Of a stretch of 64,000 nt of DNA, positions 56,249 through 64,000 are shown piece by piece. A program made the position numbers and the translations under genes. Every line of letters begins with the position of its first letter. Position 1 is the first letter of the stretch. A model generated the notes under the pieces. It was given only the letters and a program-made list of their open reading frames with translations, was not told the origin of the DNA and did not search any database. Where the stretch lies: the NCBI RefSeq assembly GCF_001593005.1, contig NZ_LQZQ01000045.1, forward strand, positions 186,001 to 250,000, given 5' to 3'. This DNA comes from Roseivirga ehrenbergii. Its GTDB lineage: Bacteria; Bacteroidota; Bacteroidia; Cytophagales; Cyclobacteriaceae.

Positions 56249-58369
56249 CTATCCAAAAACCATTTGATCCTTTACGAAAGGAATTTTATAAAGTCTGTTT
56301 CCGGTGGCTTTGGCCATGGCATTAGCCAGAGCACCGCCTGCAGGTGGCAAAGAAGGCTCACCTAAACCAGTTGGATCGTTCAAGCTTTCTACAAAATGAA
56401 CATCTACGGTAGGTGCTTCTTTAGTTCTTATCAAACGATAATTGTTGAAGTTAGAAGCTTGCGGGGTTCCATTGATGAAGGAGAAATCTCCATAAAGCGC
56501 ATGTCCCATTCCGTCTACTACGCCACCTTGAATTTGATTAATGGCAGCATCAGGGTTAACTACAATTCCGCAATCTACAGCAACCGTTACATTTTTCACG
56601 ATCGGATTGCCATCCTTCATAATCACATCAGCCACTTCGGCCACATAGGTATTGTGCGAATAATACGCACTGAAACCTTTACTTACACCACTTTCGGCTT
56701 TACCCCAATTTCCTTTTTCGGCAGCCAATTTAATCACCCCAATCATTTTTTCGGGTTCGTAATCAATCTCCCCAACTGGGTTGTTTTTCGCCCGTTCAAG
56801 AATGTCTAATCTTAATTGAACCGCATCTTGTCCCATTTCAGCAGCTAATTCATCGAAGAAGCACTGCTCGGCTACGGCCAAAAAGTTGGTGATTGGAGCT
56901 CTCCATGCTCCTGTAGTAATATTACTATCTACATAACTCGATTCTATTAAGTAGTTTTCAATGCCGCCTGCCGGAAACCAATCTGGACGAACCCAGTTGT
57001 TACGTCCTATTCCTGCACCAGATAAATGGTAGCCCGTAAGCTTTCCATCTTTAATGGCAGCTCTGAATTTATATTTAGACGCAGGACGGTATGTGCCCGC
57101 GGTCATGTCGTCTTCCCTTGAAAAAACTACCTGAACAGCTTTGTTGGCTTTCTGAGAAATTTCGGCAGCTTCTAAGGCAAAGTCTCCATAAAGTCTTCGT
57201 CCAAAACCACCACCCATTCGGGTCATTTCTAGTGTAATATCATCAGGGCTTTTTTCAAGCAGTCGGGCTATTTGCCCACGCGTACCCGCTGGTGTTTGAA
57301 TTGGCCCAACCAACTTCACTTTGTCGCCTGTAACATCGGCAAAGAAATTCATTGGCTCCATGGTGTTGTGTGGTAAAAAAGGAGCCTCGTAGGTTTTTTC
57401 AAATACTTTATCTGCCGAAGCCATTGCTTTTAAAGCATCACCATCGCTACGACTTGGTCTTTCTGCTCTTTTATTAAGCAGTTTGTTCATTTCACTATCG
57501 TGATAAGGCGTGTCTTCAAGCCTTCCACTCATGTCCCAATCGGCCACTAAGGCTTTTTTACCCTTCATGGCTGCCCAAGTGTTGTTACCTAAAACCGCTA
57601 CTTTATCTCCAAATTGAATTACATCAGTTACGCCATTTACTTTTCTGGCTTCTGTGTCGTCAAAGGATTTTAGTTTAGCGCCAAATGCAGGTGGACGAAG
57701 CACCACGGCATATTGCATTCCTTCTTGTTTGTAGTCAATTCCGAATACAGGCTTACCGGTAATGATTTCATCTAAATCAACATTTTTCTGACTCTTACCA
57801 ATAATGGTAAAGTCTTTAGGCTCTTTTAAAGTAACTTCTTCTGGTATTTCTATACCTACGGCCTTTGAGGCTAACTCTCCATAACTTAATTTTTTATTGC
57901 CATTCAGCACATAACCACCTTTGGTGGTAAGACTGTTGACGTCTACTGCCCATTCTTTGGCGGCAGTTTCTATCATGAGCCTTCTAGCAGTGGCACCTGC
58001 CATTCGCATGCTTTTCCAACTACTTCTAATGGACTGACTTCCGCCTGCTACCTGACGTGGGAATGCATTATCGAGCGGTGCTTGTTTTACGATTACATCT
58101 TTCCAGTCTACATCTAATTCTTCAGCAACAAGCATCGGCATAGATGTTTTTACATTCTGTCCAATTTCCGGGTTTGGCGACATAATCGTGACTTCACCAT
58201 TATCGGCAATGGTCAAATAAGCATTGATATCGAACCAAGCCGATGCTGGGTCTTTTACTTCTGCCGAAGGCGAGCAAGCCCAATTGAAACCGATCATTAA
58301 TCCTCCTCCAGCAAGAGCAGAAGTTTTGAGGAATGATCTCCTGTCTACTTTTGTTTTAATAACTGTCAT
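56249..58369 (-). CDS. Tat-exported molybdenum hydroxylase, molybdopterin-binding subunit (IorB-like)
   Basis: This 706-residue protein has a Tat signal (VDRRSFLKTSALAGGGLMIG) followed by the large-subunit fold of the xanthine dehydrogenase family. It contains NPEIGQNVKTSMPML, MGGGFGRRLYGDFALEAAEIS, TGAWRAPITNFLAVAEQ, GGVVDGMGHALYGDF and the active-site loop GLGEPSLPPAGGA with its glutamate. This single-chain form pairs with a small [2Fe-2S] subunit, here encoded 18 nt upstream, as in isoquinoline 1-oxidoreductase or nicotinate-type enzymes. It hydroxylates an aromatic or aldehyde substrate, unknown here. It needs Moco, made by the genes at 20-25 kb. Confidence 0.92.
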   Translation of the reverse strand: MTVIKTKVDRRSFLKTSALAGGGLMIGFNWACSPSAEVKDPASAWFDINAYLTIADNGEVTIMSPNPEIGQNVKTSMPMLVAEELDVDWKDVIVKQAPLDNAFPRQVAGGSQSIRSSWKSMRMAGATARRLMIETAAKEWAVDVNSLTTKGGYVLNGNKKLSYGELASKAVGIEIPEEVTLKEPKDFTIIGKSQKNVDLDEIITGKPVFGIDYKQEGMQYAVVLRPPAFGAKLKSFDDTEARKVNGVTDVIQFGDKVAVLGNNTWAAMKGKKALVADWDMSGRLEDTPYHDSEMNKLLNKRAERPSRSDGDALKAMASADKVFEKTYEAPFLPHNTMEPMNFFADVTGDKVKLVGPIQTPAGTRGQIARLLEKSPDDITLEMTRMGGGFGRRLYGDFALEAAEISQKANKAVQVVFSREDDMTAGTYRPASKYKFRAAIKDGKLTGYHLSGAGIGRNNWVRPDWFPAGGIENYLIESSYVDSNITTGAWRAPITNFLAVAEQCFFDELAAEMGQDAVQLRLDILERAKNNPVGEIDYEPEKMIGVIKLAAEKGNWGKAESGVSKGFSAYYSHNTYVAEVADVIMKDGNPIVKNVTVAVDCGIVVNPDAAINQIQGGVVDGMGHALYGDFSFINGTPQASNFNNYRLIRTKEAPTVDVHFVESLNDPTGLGEPSLPPAGGALANAMAKATGNRLYKIPFVKDQMVFG

Positions 58370-58387
58370 TTTTCCTTGATTTGGAGG

Positions 58388-58846
58388 TTATAGATTAGAT
58401 GCAGCCGAAGAAATGGCGGCTTTTATTTTATTGTATGTACCACAACGGCATAGGTTTCCGTTCATAGCGGTTTCAATTTCATCCATAGAAGGGGAGCTGT
58501 TGCGTTGAAGTAAAGCTGCCGCATTCATAATCTGACCAGCTTGACAATAGCCACATTGAGGAACATCATGTTCTACCCAAGCTTTTTGTAAAACATGGTC
58601 GGCTTTTTTAGAAAGACCTTCAATGGTGGTGATTTCAGCATTTGATACTGCGGATACAGGAATAGAGCAAGAGCGAACGGCATTGCCGTCCATGTGAATG
58701 GTACAAGCACCACACTGCGCAATTCCACAGCCGAATTTTGTACCCTTAAGGTCTAGGTGGTCGCGCAAAACCCATAGCATTGGGGTGTCCGCATCAGCCT
58801 CAACGGTTTGTTGCTTGCCATTAATCGTAAGTTGGTAAGTTGCCAT
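58388..58846 (-). CDS. [2Fe-2S] subunit of molybdenum hydroxylase (IorA-like)
   Basis: I start at ATG 58846, giving a 152-residue protein with two [2Fe-2S] clusters. The plant-ferredoxin-type site is [17 protein letters not shown] and the second is in [19 protein letters not shown] plus [17 protein letters not shown]. Longer in-frame sequence to 58945 is unlikely. It carries electrons from the large subunit to an acceptor. No c-type cytochrome is fused or adjacent, although such enzymes often have one. The large subunit has the export signal and presumably carries this subunit along. Confidence 0.92.
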   Translation of the reverse strand: MATYQLTINGKQQTVEADADTPMLWVLRDHLDLKGTKFGCGIAQCGACTIHMDGNAVRSCSIPVSAVSNAEITTIEGLSKKADHVLQKAWVEHDVPQCGYCQAGQIMNAAALLQRNSSPSMDEIETAMNGNLCRCGTYNKIKAAISSAASNL

Positions 58847-59009
58847 AATGGATGATTTTGAGTGGTTTGAATTGATGAATATATGATTTATGAGTTCAAA
58901 ATCATAGTTAAAATTCATGAAGAGCTGCTTCTCTATTTTAATCAATAATGTTAACCTTGTTTTTTTCTGACCTTATGCCTTATAATTCCTTTTTCTACAG
59001 AATAGGGGT

Positions 59010-59017
59010 TACTTTTG
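59010..59017 (+). promoter_or_regulatory. Candidate -7 promoter element
   Basis: TACTTTTG fits TAnnTTTG, about 100 nt before the gene at 59117. The expected TTTG 19-21 nt upstream is absent. Confidence 0.4.
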
Positions 59018-59116
59018 CGGCCAAATTAAACGTGACGGAATATGTGGTTCGCGAATGCGATTTTCGCAATTAAGCCGTTACGTTTTCAGAGTGTTTTACC
59101 AAATAATTAGAAACGA

Positions 59117-59728
59117 ATGAAATACAGATTTTTAACCGTGTTAGTGCTGATGGTTGCGCTATTGATAACAAATAGGACTCAATCTTTTGGGCAAGAAGAA
59201 GTTCAAGAAGAAGTAGTTAAAACAGATTTAATAAGCCAGTTGGAATCGTTAATTGAGTCTTCAGGAACCTATGTAGATAAGAAAATTATTAGAATTACAA
59301 GTTTGGACGAATTTAGAAGTACTCTAGGGGATAGCTTGGCTAGCTATACAAATAGTATAGAAAGCTTGAATACCGAGAAAAATAGGATTGAACTTGAAGT
59401 TAATGCTTTAAGGTCAGAGTTGGAGTCGGTAAAAGCTGAGTTAGAAGACAGTAAAAAACTGAATGATAATATGTCATTCTTTGGTATTCTTTTGAGCAAG
59501 TCAGTATATAATATTATTGTATGGTCTATAGTGGCGTTTTTGATTGGGGTAATCATAGTAATGTTGACCCGAATGAAAAAGGTGGCGCAATCTGCAAAGC
59601 GAATTAAGGGTTCATTTACTCAAGTAAGTGAAGAGTTTAGAGCATATCAATTTGAGGCAAAGGAAAGCCAAATTAAGATTAAACGTGAACTTCAAACTGC
59701 ATTGAATAAACTAGAATTGAATAGATAG
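59117..59728 (+). CDS. Exported coiled-coil membrane protein of unknown function
   Basis: The 203-residue protein has a signal peptide (to about residue 25), a periplasmic coiled coil (about 75-118, NTEKNRIELEVNALRSELESVK and on), a membrane helix (about 132-152) and a C-terminal cytoplasmic helical tail rich in lysine and glutamate. I do not recognise a domain. Such a layout suits a membrane-tethered scaffold or sensor. It is a single-gene unit ending at a convergent terminator with pckA. Confidence 0.7.
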   Translation: MKYRFLTVLVLMVALLITNRTQSFGQEEVQEEVVKTDLISQLESLIESSGTYVDKKIIRITSLDEFRSTLGDSLASYTNSIESLNTEKNRIELEVNALRSELESVKAELEDSKKLNDNMSFFGILLSKSVYNIIVWSIVAFLIGVIIVMLTRMKKVAQSAKRIKGSFTQVSEEFRAYQFEAKESQIKIKRELQTALNKLELNR

Positions 59729-59796
59729 TTTCAATTCGACAGAAGAACCATCACTGTCAAATTTTACACCTCACAAAAACACTCATTTAAAATAAG

Positions 59797-59824
59797 AAAG
59801 GCTGCCTCATACGAAGCAGCCTTT
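59797..59824. terminator. Bidirectional terminator between coiled-coil gene and pckA
   Basis: AAAGGCTGC (59797-59805) and GCAGCCTTT (59816-59824) form a 9-bp stem with a 10-nt loop between convergent stops. T-runs follow on both strands. Confidence 0.8.
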
Positions 59825-59852
59825 TCTGTTTACATTATGTTTTGTAATTCAA

Positions 59853-61466
59853 TTAAACGTTTGCGCTTACTTTAGGCGCTCCCGCTAAAATTTCCTCACT
59901 GGCGTTTTCTTTGAATTTCTCAAAATTCTCATTGAATTTAATCGCCAATTTATTTGCTTCTGCATCGTATGCCGCCTTATCCGACCAAGTGTTTTTAGGG
60001 TTCAGTATTTCAGTTGGAACGTTAGGGCATTCATTTGGCATTGCCAAACCGAATACATTGTGAGTAGTATACTCTACGTTATCAAGCTTGCCTTCTAAAG
60101 CAGCTGTAATCATCGCTCTTGTATATTTCAGTTTCATTCGGCTACCAGTACCATAAGCACCACCAGACCAACCAGTGTTTACTAACCAAACGTTTACACC
60201 AGCTGCTTCCATTTTTTGGCCAAGCATTTCGGCATATTTAGTTGGGTGTAAAGGCATGAATGGAGCTCCGAAACAAGCAGAGAAAGCCGAAACTGGCTCA
60301 GTAATGCCTGCTTCTGTACCTGCTACCTTTGCTGTATATCCAGAAATAAAGTGGAACATGGCTTGGCCAGGTGTCAACTTAGAGATTGGAGGCAATACAC
60401 CTGAAGCATCGCAAGTAAGGAAGAAAATATTCTTAGGGTTAGCACCTACAGAAGATTCTTGAATATTATTGATATGGTAAATAGGGTAAGAAACTCTAGT
60501 GTTTTCTGTGATTTTACCACTTGTATAATCAGGCTCGTTAGTGCCTTCTTTGAAAGTAATGTTTTCTAATAGAGCTCCTGGCTTAATTGCGTTCCAAATG
60601 TCTGGCTCTTTTTCTTCAGAAAGGTCAATTACTTTAGCGTAACAACCACCTTCAAAGTTGAAAACAGTGTTTTCGCTTGTCCAACCATGCTCATCGTCTC
60701 CAATAAGTTTTCTGTTCGGGTCGGCAGAAAGGGTCGTTTTACCTGTTCCTGAAAGACCAAAGAAAATTGCAGTATCGCCATCTTCGCCAACGTTAGCAGA
60801 GCAGTGCATTGCTAAAGTGTCTTTTTGATGAGGCAAGATGAAGTTTAAGGCAGAGAAAATACCTTTTTTCATTTCACCAGTGTAACCAGTACCACCAATT
60901 AAAGCGATTTTTCTTTTAAAGTTTAAGATGGCAAAGTTGTGCTGTCTTGTTCCATCTCTATCCGGAACAGCCATAAAACCCGGAGCACACATTACTGTCC
61001 ATTCTGGAGTAAAGTCTTTTATTTCTTCTTCCGTAGGACGTAAAAACATATTAAATGTAAATAAGTTTGACCAAGGGAATTCAGTCACTACTCTTACATT
61101 AGTTCTGTATTTCGGGTCTGCGCAAACGTATGAATCGCGTGCATAAATTTCTTTTCCAGAAAGGTAATCTGTTACTCTGTCATAAAGCGCATCGAATTTA
61201 GCTGGCTCAAACGGGATGTTAATATTTCCCCACCAAACCGAATCTTCGGTGATTTCATCTTTAACAATAAACCTGTCTTTCGGTGAACGACCAGTGAACT
61301 CACCAGTATTTACGTTTATGGCACCAGTACTGGTTTCTTGTGCCATTCCTTTTTCCACAGAAATTTTCGCCAGTTCTTCTGAGGATAGGTTCCAATGTAC
61401 AATTGCATCTTTGATGCCCAATTCTTTCACACTCGCTTCGTTGGATTTAAGCCCGTTTTCTTGCAT
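59853..61466 (-). CDS. pckA: Phosphoenolpyruvate carboxykinase (ATP)
   Basis: The 537-residue enzyme makes PEP from oxaloacetate with ATP, the entry to gluconeogenesis. Motifs are GRSPKDRFIV at the start, GGTGYTGEMKKGIF, the kinase P-loop FFGLSGTGKTTLSAD (about residue 240), DDEHGW, and NTGWSGGAYG. Length is normal for the ATP-dependent type. I start at ATG 61466, as a TTG ten codons upstream is less likely. A clear promoter element (TATTTTTG) lies 55 nt upstream of the start. It is monocistronic. Confidence 0.95.
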   Translation of the reverse strand: MQENGLKSNEASVKELGIKDAIVHWNLSSEELAKISVEKGMAQETSTGAINVNTGEFTGRSPKDRFIVKDEITEDSVWWGNINIPFEPAKFDALYDRVTDYLSGKEIYARDSYVCADPKYRTNVRVVTEFPWSNLFTFNMFLRPTEEEIKDFTPEWTVMCAPGFMAVPDRDGTRQHNFAILNFKRKIALIGGTGYTGEMKKGIFSALNFILPHQKDTLAMHCSANVGEDGDTAIFFGLSGTGKTTLSADPNRKLIGDDEHGWTSENTVFNFEGGCYAKVIDLSEEKEPDIWNAIKPGALLENITFKEGTNEPDYTSGKITENTRVSYPIYHINNIQESSVGANPKNIFFLTCDASGVLPPISKLTPGQAMFHFISGYTAKVAGTEAGITEPVSAFSACFGAPFMPLHPTKYAEMLGQKMEAAGVNVWLVNTGWSGGAYGTGSRMKLKYTRAMITAALEGKLDNVEYTTHNVFGLAMPNECPNVPTEILNPKNTWSDKAAYDAEANKLAIKFNENFEKFKENASEEILAGAPKVSANV

Positions 61467-61520
61467 TTTCTTAGTTTTTAATACTCTGTTTTGCAAACGA
61501 TTGCATTCTATTTAGGGGTG

Positions 61521-61528
61521 CAAAAATA
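61521..61528 (-). promoter_or_regulatory. pckA promoter -7 element
   Basis: On the minus strand this reads TATTTTTG, an exact TAnnTTTG match, 55 nt upstream of the pckA start. No TTTG is seen 19-21 nt further upstream. Confidence 0.5.
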
Positions 61529-61689
61529 GGGAAAAAAACTATTGATTAGAATTACATGCACTAATAATAAAAAGACTCTTATAAGTGGTTCAAAAACTCT
61601 GTTCGATGGTCATTAACATAATCACATTTGTAAATACCCTTTTACCGTAGTAGTTTTATCGGTATTGAACTAAACAAAAATCAGAATCT

Positions 61690-63219
61690 ATGTTGGATAA
61701 AGGAACTATAGAAGGTCCGCAGATGATGGGGCATCCCAAAGGTCTGTTCTATCTTTTTTTCGCTGAACTTTGGGAAAGGTTTAGCTTTTACGGAATGAGG
61801 GCATTGTTGACCCTATACATGGTCAACGAAATTTTTGAAGCTCTTACCTCTAGAGATTTAGCCGCTGCTGCGGTTTATGCTTCTTATGGCTCTTTGGTTT
61901 ACGCTTCTACTGTAGTTGGCGGAAGGGTTTCTGATACGCTTTTGGGTTTCAGAAGGTCGATTATGCTGGGTGGGGTTTTAATGTCACTTGGCCATTTTGT
62001 TCTTGCAGTAGAAAACGAGTATACATTCTATCTAGCACTTGCATTAATTGTAGTGGGGAACGGTTTCTTTAAGCCAAATATCTCAACTTTCGTAGGTTCT
62101 CTTTATAAGGATGGAGACACCAGGAAAGATTCTGGGTTCACCATTTTTTATATGGGAATTAATATTGGTGGTTTTGCTGCACCGCTTTTGTGCGGTTGGT
62201 TAGGCCGTGAATATGGCTGGCATTATGGTTTTGGCCTTGCCGGTATTGGTATGCTTGCCGGACTGATTGTTTTTTGGCGTGGAATTAAAGCAGGGGTATT
62301 CTTAGATAAGGGAATGGCACCGAGTGTTGAAAGGCTTGAATCAAGAGTTTTAGGTATTAAAAGAAAAGTGTTTGTGCCAATTTTGGCTTTCTTAGCAGCA
62401 CCTGTAATTGCAATAATGCTATCTTCTTACGGAGCAATTGGTGGTGGCGATACCTTTTTAGGTGACCAAAATGTAGTGACATTAATATTCAAATTGCTTG
62501 GCTTCGCTATTCTCATCTATATGGCAGTAATCATGTATCAGGCTACCGCTTCTGAAAGGAAGAAGTTAGCGGTAGCATTAATGATTACTGTTTTCATGAG
62601 TATTTTTTGGGGGTTTCATGAACTATCGGGCTCTGTAATTACACTGTTTGCTAGTAGAAACGTAAATCTATGGTTGATTGACGCTGCTCAAACCAATGCG
62701 CTTAACTCGATGTGGATTATTATTCTTTCTATTCCAATATCGTTGTTGTGGGGCTTTTTGGCCAAGAAGAAGTTAAACCCTAGAACTCCTTATAAGTTTG
62801 CTTTGGGGCTTTCTTTGGCAGCCATAAGTTTCTTTGTATTGTCTTTAAGTGGAAATGCTGCTGATTCTGAAGGAATGGTGCCTTTTTTCTATCTGATGGT
62901 AATGTACTTCTTGATTTCAGTTGGTGAGTTATTCATGTCACCAGTAGGCCTTTCTAAAATCACAGATCTGTCACCTCAAAGAATCGTAGCATTTATGATG
63001 GGTGTTTGGTTCTTGTCTTCTGCTTATGCTTTCCAAATCGTTGGTTTTATCGGTAAGCAATTGGCGGTAGAGAGTACAGATAAGGACGTAAGAGGTTTTG
63101 AATCTTTAGACACTTACATTGGTGGCTTTGAACTAATTGCTAAATATGCATTCGGTGCAGCGATTATAGTGTTTATACTAGGTCCAATAATGAAAAGATG
63201 GATGCAAAACGTTCATTAG
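61690..63219 (+). CDS. POT-family (PTR2) proton-coupled oligopeptide transporter
   Basis: The 509-residue inner-membrane protein has 12-14 membrane helices. The family signatures are visible: ELWERFSFYGMRALLTLYM in helix 1 (the ExxERF proton-coupling motif) and FTIFYMGINIGGFAAPLLCG (PTR2 signature). A loop near residues 235-250 follows the first six helices. The substrates are di- and tripeptides. It is monocistronic, divergent from pckA, with a terminator at 63240-63265. Linked use of amino acids as carbon source with gluconeogenesis would be consistent. Confidence 0.93.
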   Translation: MLDKGTIEGPQMMGHPKGLFYLFFAELWERFSFYGMRALLTLYMVNEIFEALTSRDLAAAAVYASYGSLVYASTVVGGRVSDTLLGFRRSIMLGGVLMSLGHFVLAVENEYTFYLALALIVVGNGFFKPNISTFVGSLYKDGDTRKDSGFTIFYMGINIGGFAAPLLCGWLGREYGWHYGFGLAGIGMLAGLIVFWRGIKAGVFLDKGMAPSVERLESRVLGIKRKVFVPILAFLAAPVIAIMLSSYGAIGGGDTFLGDQNVVTLIFKLLGFAILIYMAVIMYQATASERKKLAVALMITVFMSIFWGFHELSGSVITLFASRNVNLWLIDAAQTNALNSMWIIILSIPISLLWGFLAKKKLNPRTPYKFALGLSLAAISFFVLSLSGNAADSEGMVPFFYLMVMYFLISVGELFMSPVGLSKITDLSPQRIVAFMMGVWFLSSAYAFQIVGFIGKQLAVESTDKDVRGFESLDTYIGGFELIAKYAFGAAIIVFILGPIMKRWMQNVH

Positions 63220-63239
63220 AAAGTTGTGTATGAAATTAG

Positions 63240-63265
63240 AAGCCGCTCTATGAGCGGCTTTTTTT
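63240..63265 (+). terminator. Rho-independent terminator of peptide transporter gene
   Basis: AAGCCGCTC (63240-63248) and GAGCGGCTT (63252-63260) form a 9-bp GC-rich stem with a 3-nt loop, followed by T5. It overlaps the first bases after the fabH stop (63264) on the other strand. Confidence 0.85.
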
Positions 63266-64000
63266 ATACCCTTACCAGCATAGCACCACTGGAATAACCA
63301 CCGCCAAAAACAGTTACAACAGCCAGTTCACCTTTTTGCATCGAACCGAAGACCTGAGAATAACCGATAGAAGAACTAGCTGAGCCTGTATTACCAAATT
63401 CAATCATATTGATAACCACCTTTTCAATAGGGAAATTTAGAGTTTCAGCAACTTTATTGATTATCCTCATATTGGCTTGGTGTGGAATGAGGTAGTTTAA
63501 ATCCGCTAGTTTGCAGCCACTTTTTTCTAGGATACTCTCCGTTTTTTCTGACATGTATTTAATGGCATTGTAAAAAACATCTCTACCATCGGGCATAGAA
63601 ATACCGCCATCAAAAGGCTTTAAACAGACACCATTTGGCCCTCGTCCAATAGTGGCATGGCCTTCAGTATTTACCCCAAGAACTTCATGGTCTTTATCAG
63701 TAACTCTTTGGCTTGAAAGAAATACAGCAGAAGCTCCATCTCCCCATAGGTGTGCAGAAATAGGGTCTGATTCGTTTAAATAAGCCCAATTGTGTTCTGA
63801 AGTTACGATTAAAGCCTTTTTAGCTTTTCCCATGGCGAAATAACCTTCAGCAATTTCAATGGCATTGACAAACGAGCTACAGGCAGAAGAAACGGAAAAC
63901 ACAATAGCTCCGCTGATGCCATACTTTTGTTGAACCACATGAGCCAGTGTACCAACCGTGTCATAGGGTGAATAAGTAGCACCAATGATCAAATCAACTT
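63264..64000 (-). CDS. fabH: Beta-ketoacyl-ACP synthase III, partial
   Basis: This gene runs off the right edge, so the first part (about 90 residues) is missing. The visible 245 residues hold the catalytic triad: the nucleophile cysteine in SVSSACSSFVNAIE, the histidine in YLIPHQANMRI, and the asparagine in EFGNTGSASSSIG. The frame stays open to the window end (VDLIIGATYSPYDTV), typical of FabH upstream of the active site. FabH starts fatty acid synthesis by condensing acyl-CoA with malonyl-ACP. A non-housekeeping KASIII-like enzyme is also possible. Confidence 0.9.
   Translation of the reverse strand, partial: VDLIIGATYSPYDTVGTLAHVVQQKYGISGAIVFSVSSACSSFVNAIEIAEGYFAMGKAKKALIVTSEHNWAYLNESDPISAHLWGDGASAVFLSSQRVTDKDHEVLGVNTEGHATIGRGPNGVCLKPFDGGISMPDGRDVFYNAIKYMSEKTESILEKSGCKLADLNYLIPHQANMRIINKVAETLNFPIEKVVINMIEFGNTGSASSSIGYSQVFGSMQKGELAVVTVFGGGYSSGAMLVRV

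Overview
The window looks like a chromosomal segment of a Bacteroidota bacterium, most likely a marine or environmental member of the order Cytophagales; this is inferred from protein content only. It holds a SusC/SusD pair, a TonB receptor with a DUF4249 lipoprotein, many short lipoproteins, PadR/FtsX-permease modules, LytS/LytTR two-component signalling, and promoters of the Bacteroidota type (TTTG, about 19 nt, TAnnTTTG). No rRNA, tRNA, CRISPR array, prophage or transposase was recognised. The DNA is AT-rich with uniform codon use, so it reads as ordinary chromosome rather than an island.

Layout. 1-1747: one secreted protein in DNA full of dispersed intergenic repeats. 1748-4809 and 14056-16994: two paralogous padR plus FtsX/MacB-type permease modules without their own ATPase. 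5673-8919: an exported operon of an FGE-fold protein without catalytic cysteines, a Tat-type Gfo/Idh/MocA oxidoreductase and a Tat-type sugar isomerase-like protein. 8977-11124: 6-phosphogluconolactonase, an MscS channel and gluconokinase. 11228-13795: OmpA-like protein, flavodoxin-fold reductase and a small stress-type group (Rho_N-like, PfpI/DJ-1, CsbD). 17025-20154: flavoprotein, two unknowns, acyl-CoA thioesterase. 20162-25247: molybdenum cofactor genes moaA-moeA-moaC, a MoaD-like protein coupled to an Asp-box beta-propeller protein, and divergent xdhC. 25249-30550: zinc-ribbon protein, second PfpI protein, small unknowns, a phosphatase and a LytS/LytTR pair. 30594-34801: DUF779 and aldehyde dehydrogenase with divergent AraC regulator, VOC protein and NAD(P)-binding protein.

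34802-40273: a long gene-poor stretch, an isolated AidA/PixA-family protein, an M13 peptidase, an IF2_N-like protein and a Cu/Zn superoxide dismutase. 40543-44455: TonB receptor, DUF4249 lipoprotein and a small exported protein. 44549-48303: YdeI-like protein, glutamine cyclotransferase, TlpA thioredoxin, and a tetR-SRPBCC-DUF4180 group. 48452-55801: SusC, SusD, a lipoprotein NPP-type phosphodiesterase and a Tat-type metallophosphoesterase, probably a phosphate-ester scavenging locus, with a candidate TetR operator upstream and a hairpin after susD. 55902-64000: small membrane protein, an exported two-subunit molybdenum hydroxylase, a coiled-coil membrane protein, pckA, a POT peptide transporter and a partial fabH that runs off the right edge.

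Links between regions: the Moco genes and xdhC (20-25 kb) plausibly supply the molybdenum hydroxylase at 56-59 kb. The strongest candidates for undescribed biology are the MoaD-like/beta-propeller pair, the phosphatase-bearing SusCD locus, the isolated AidA/PixA gene and the padR/permease modules.
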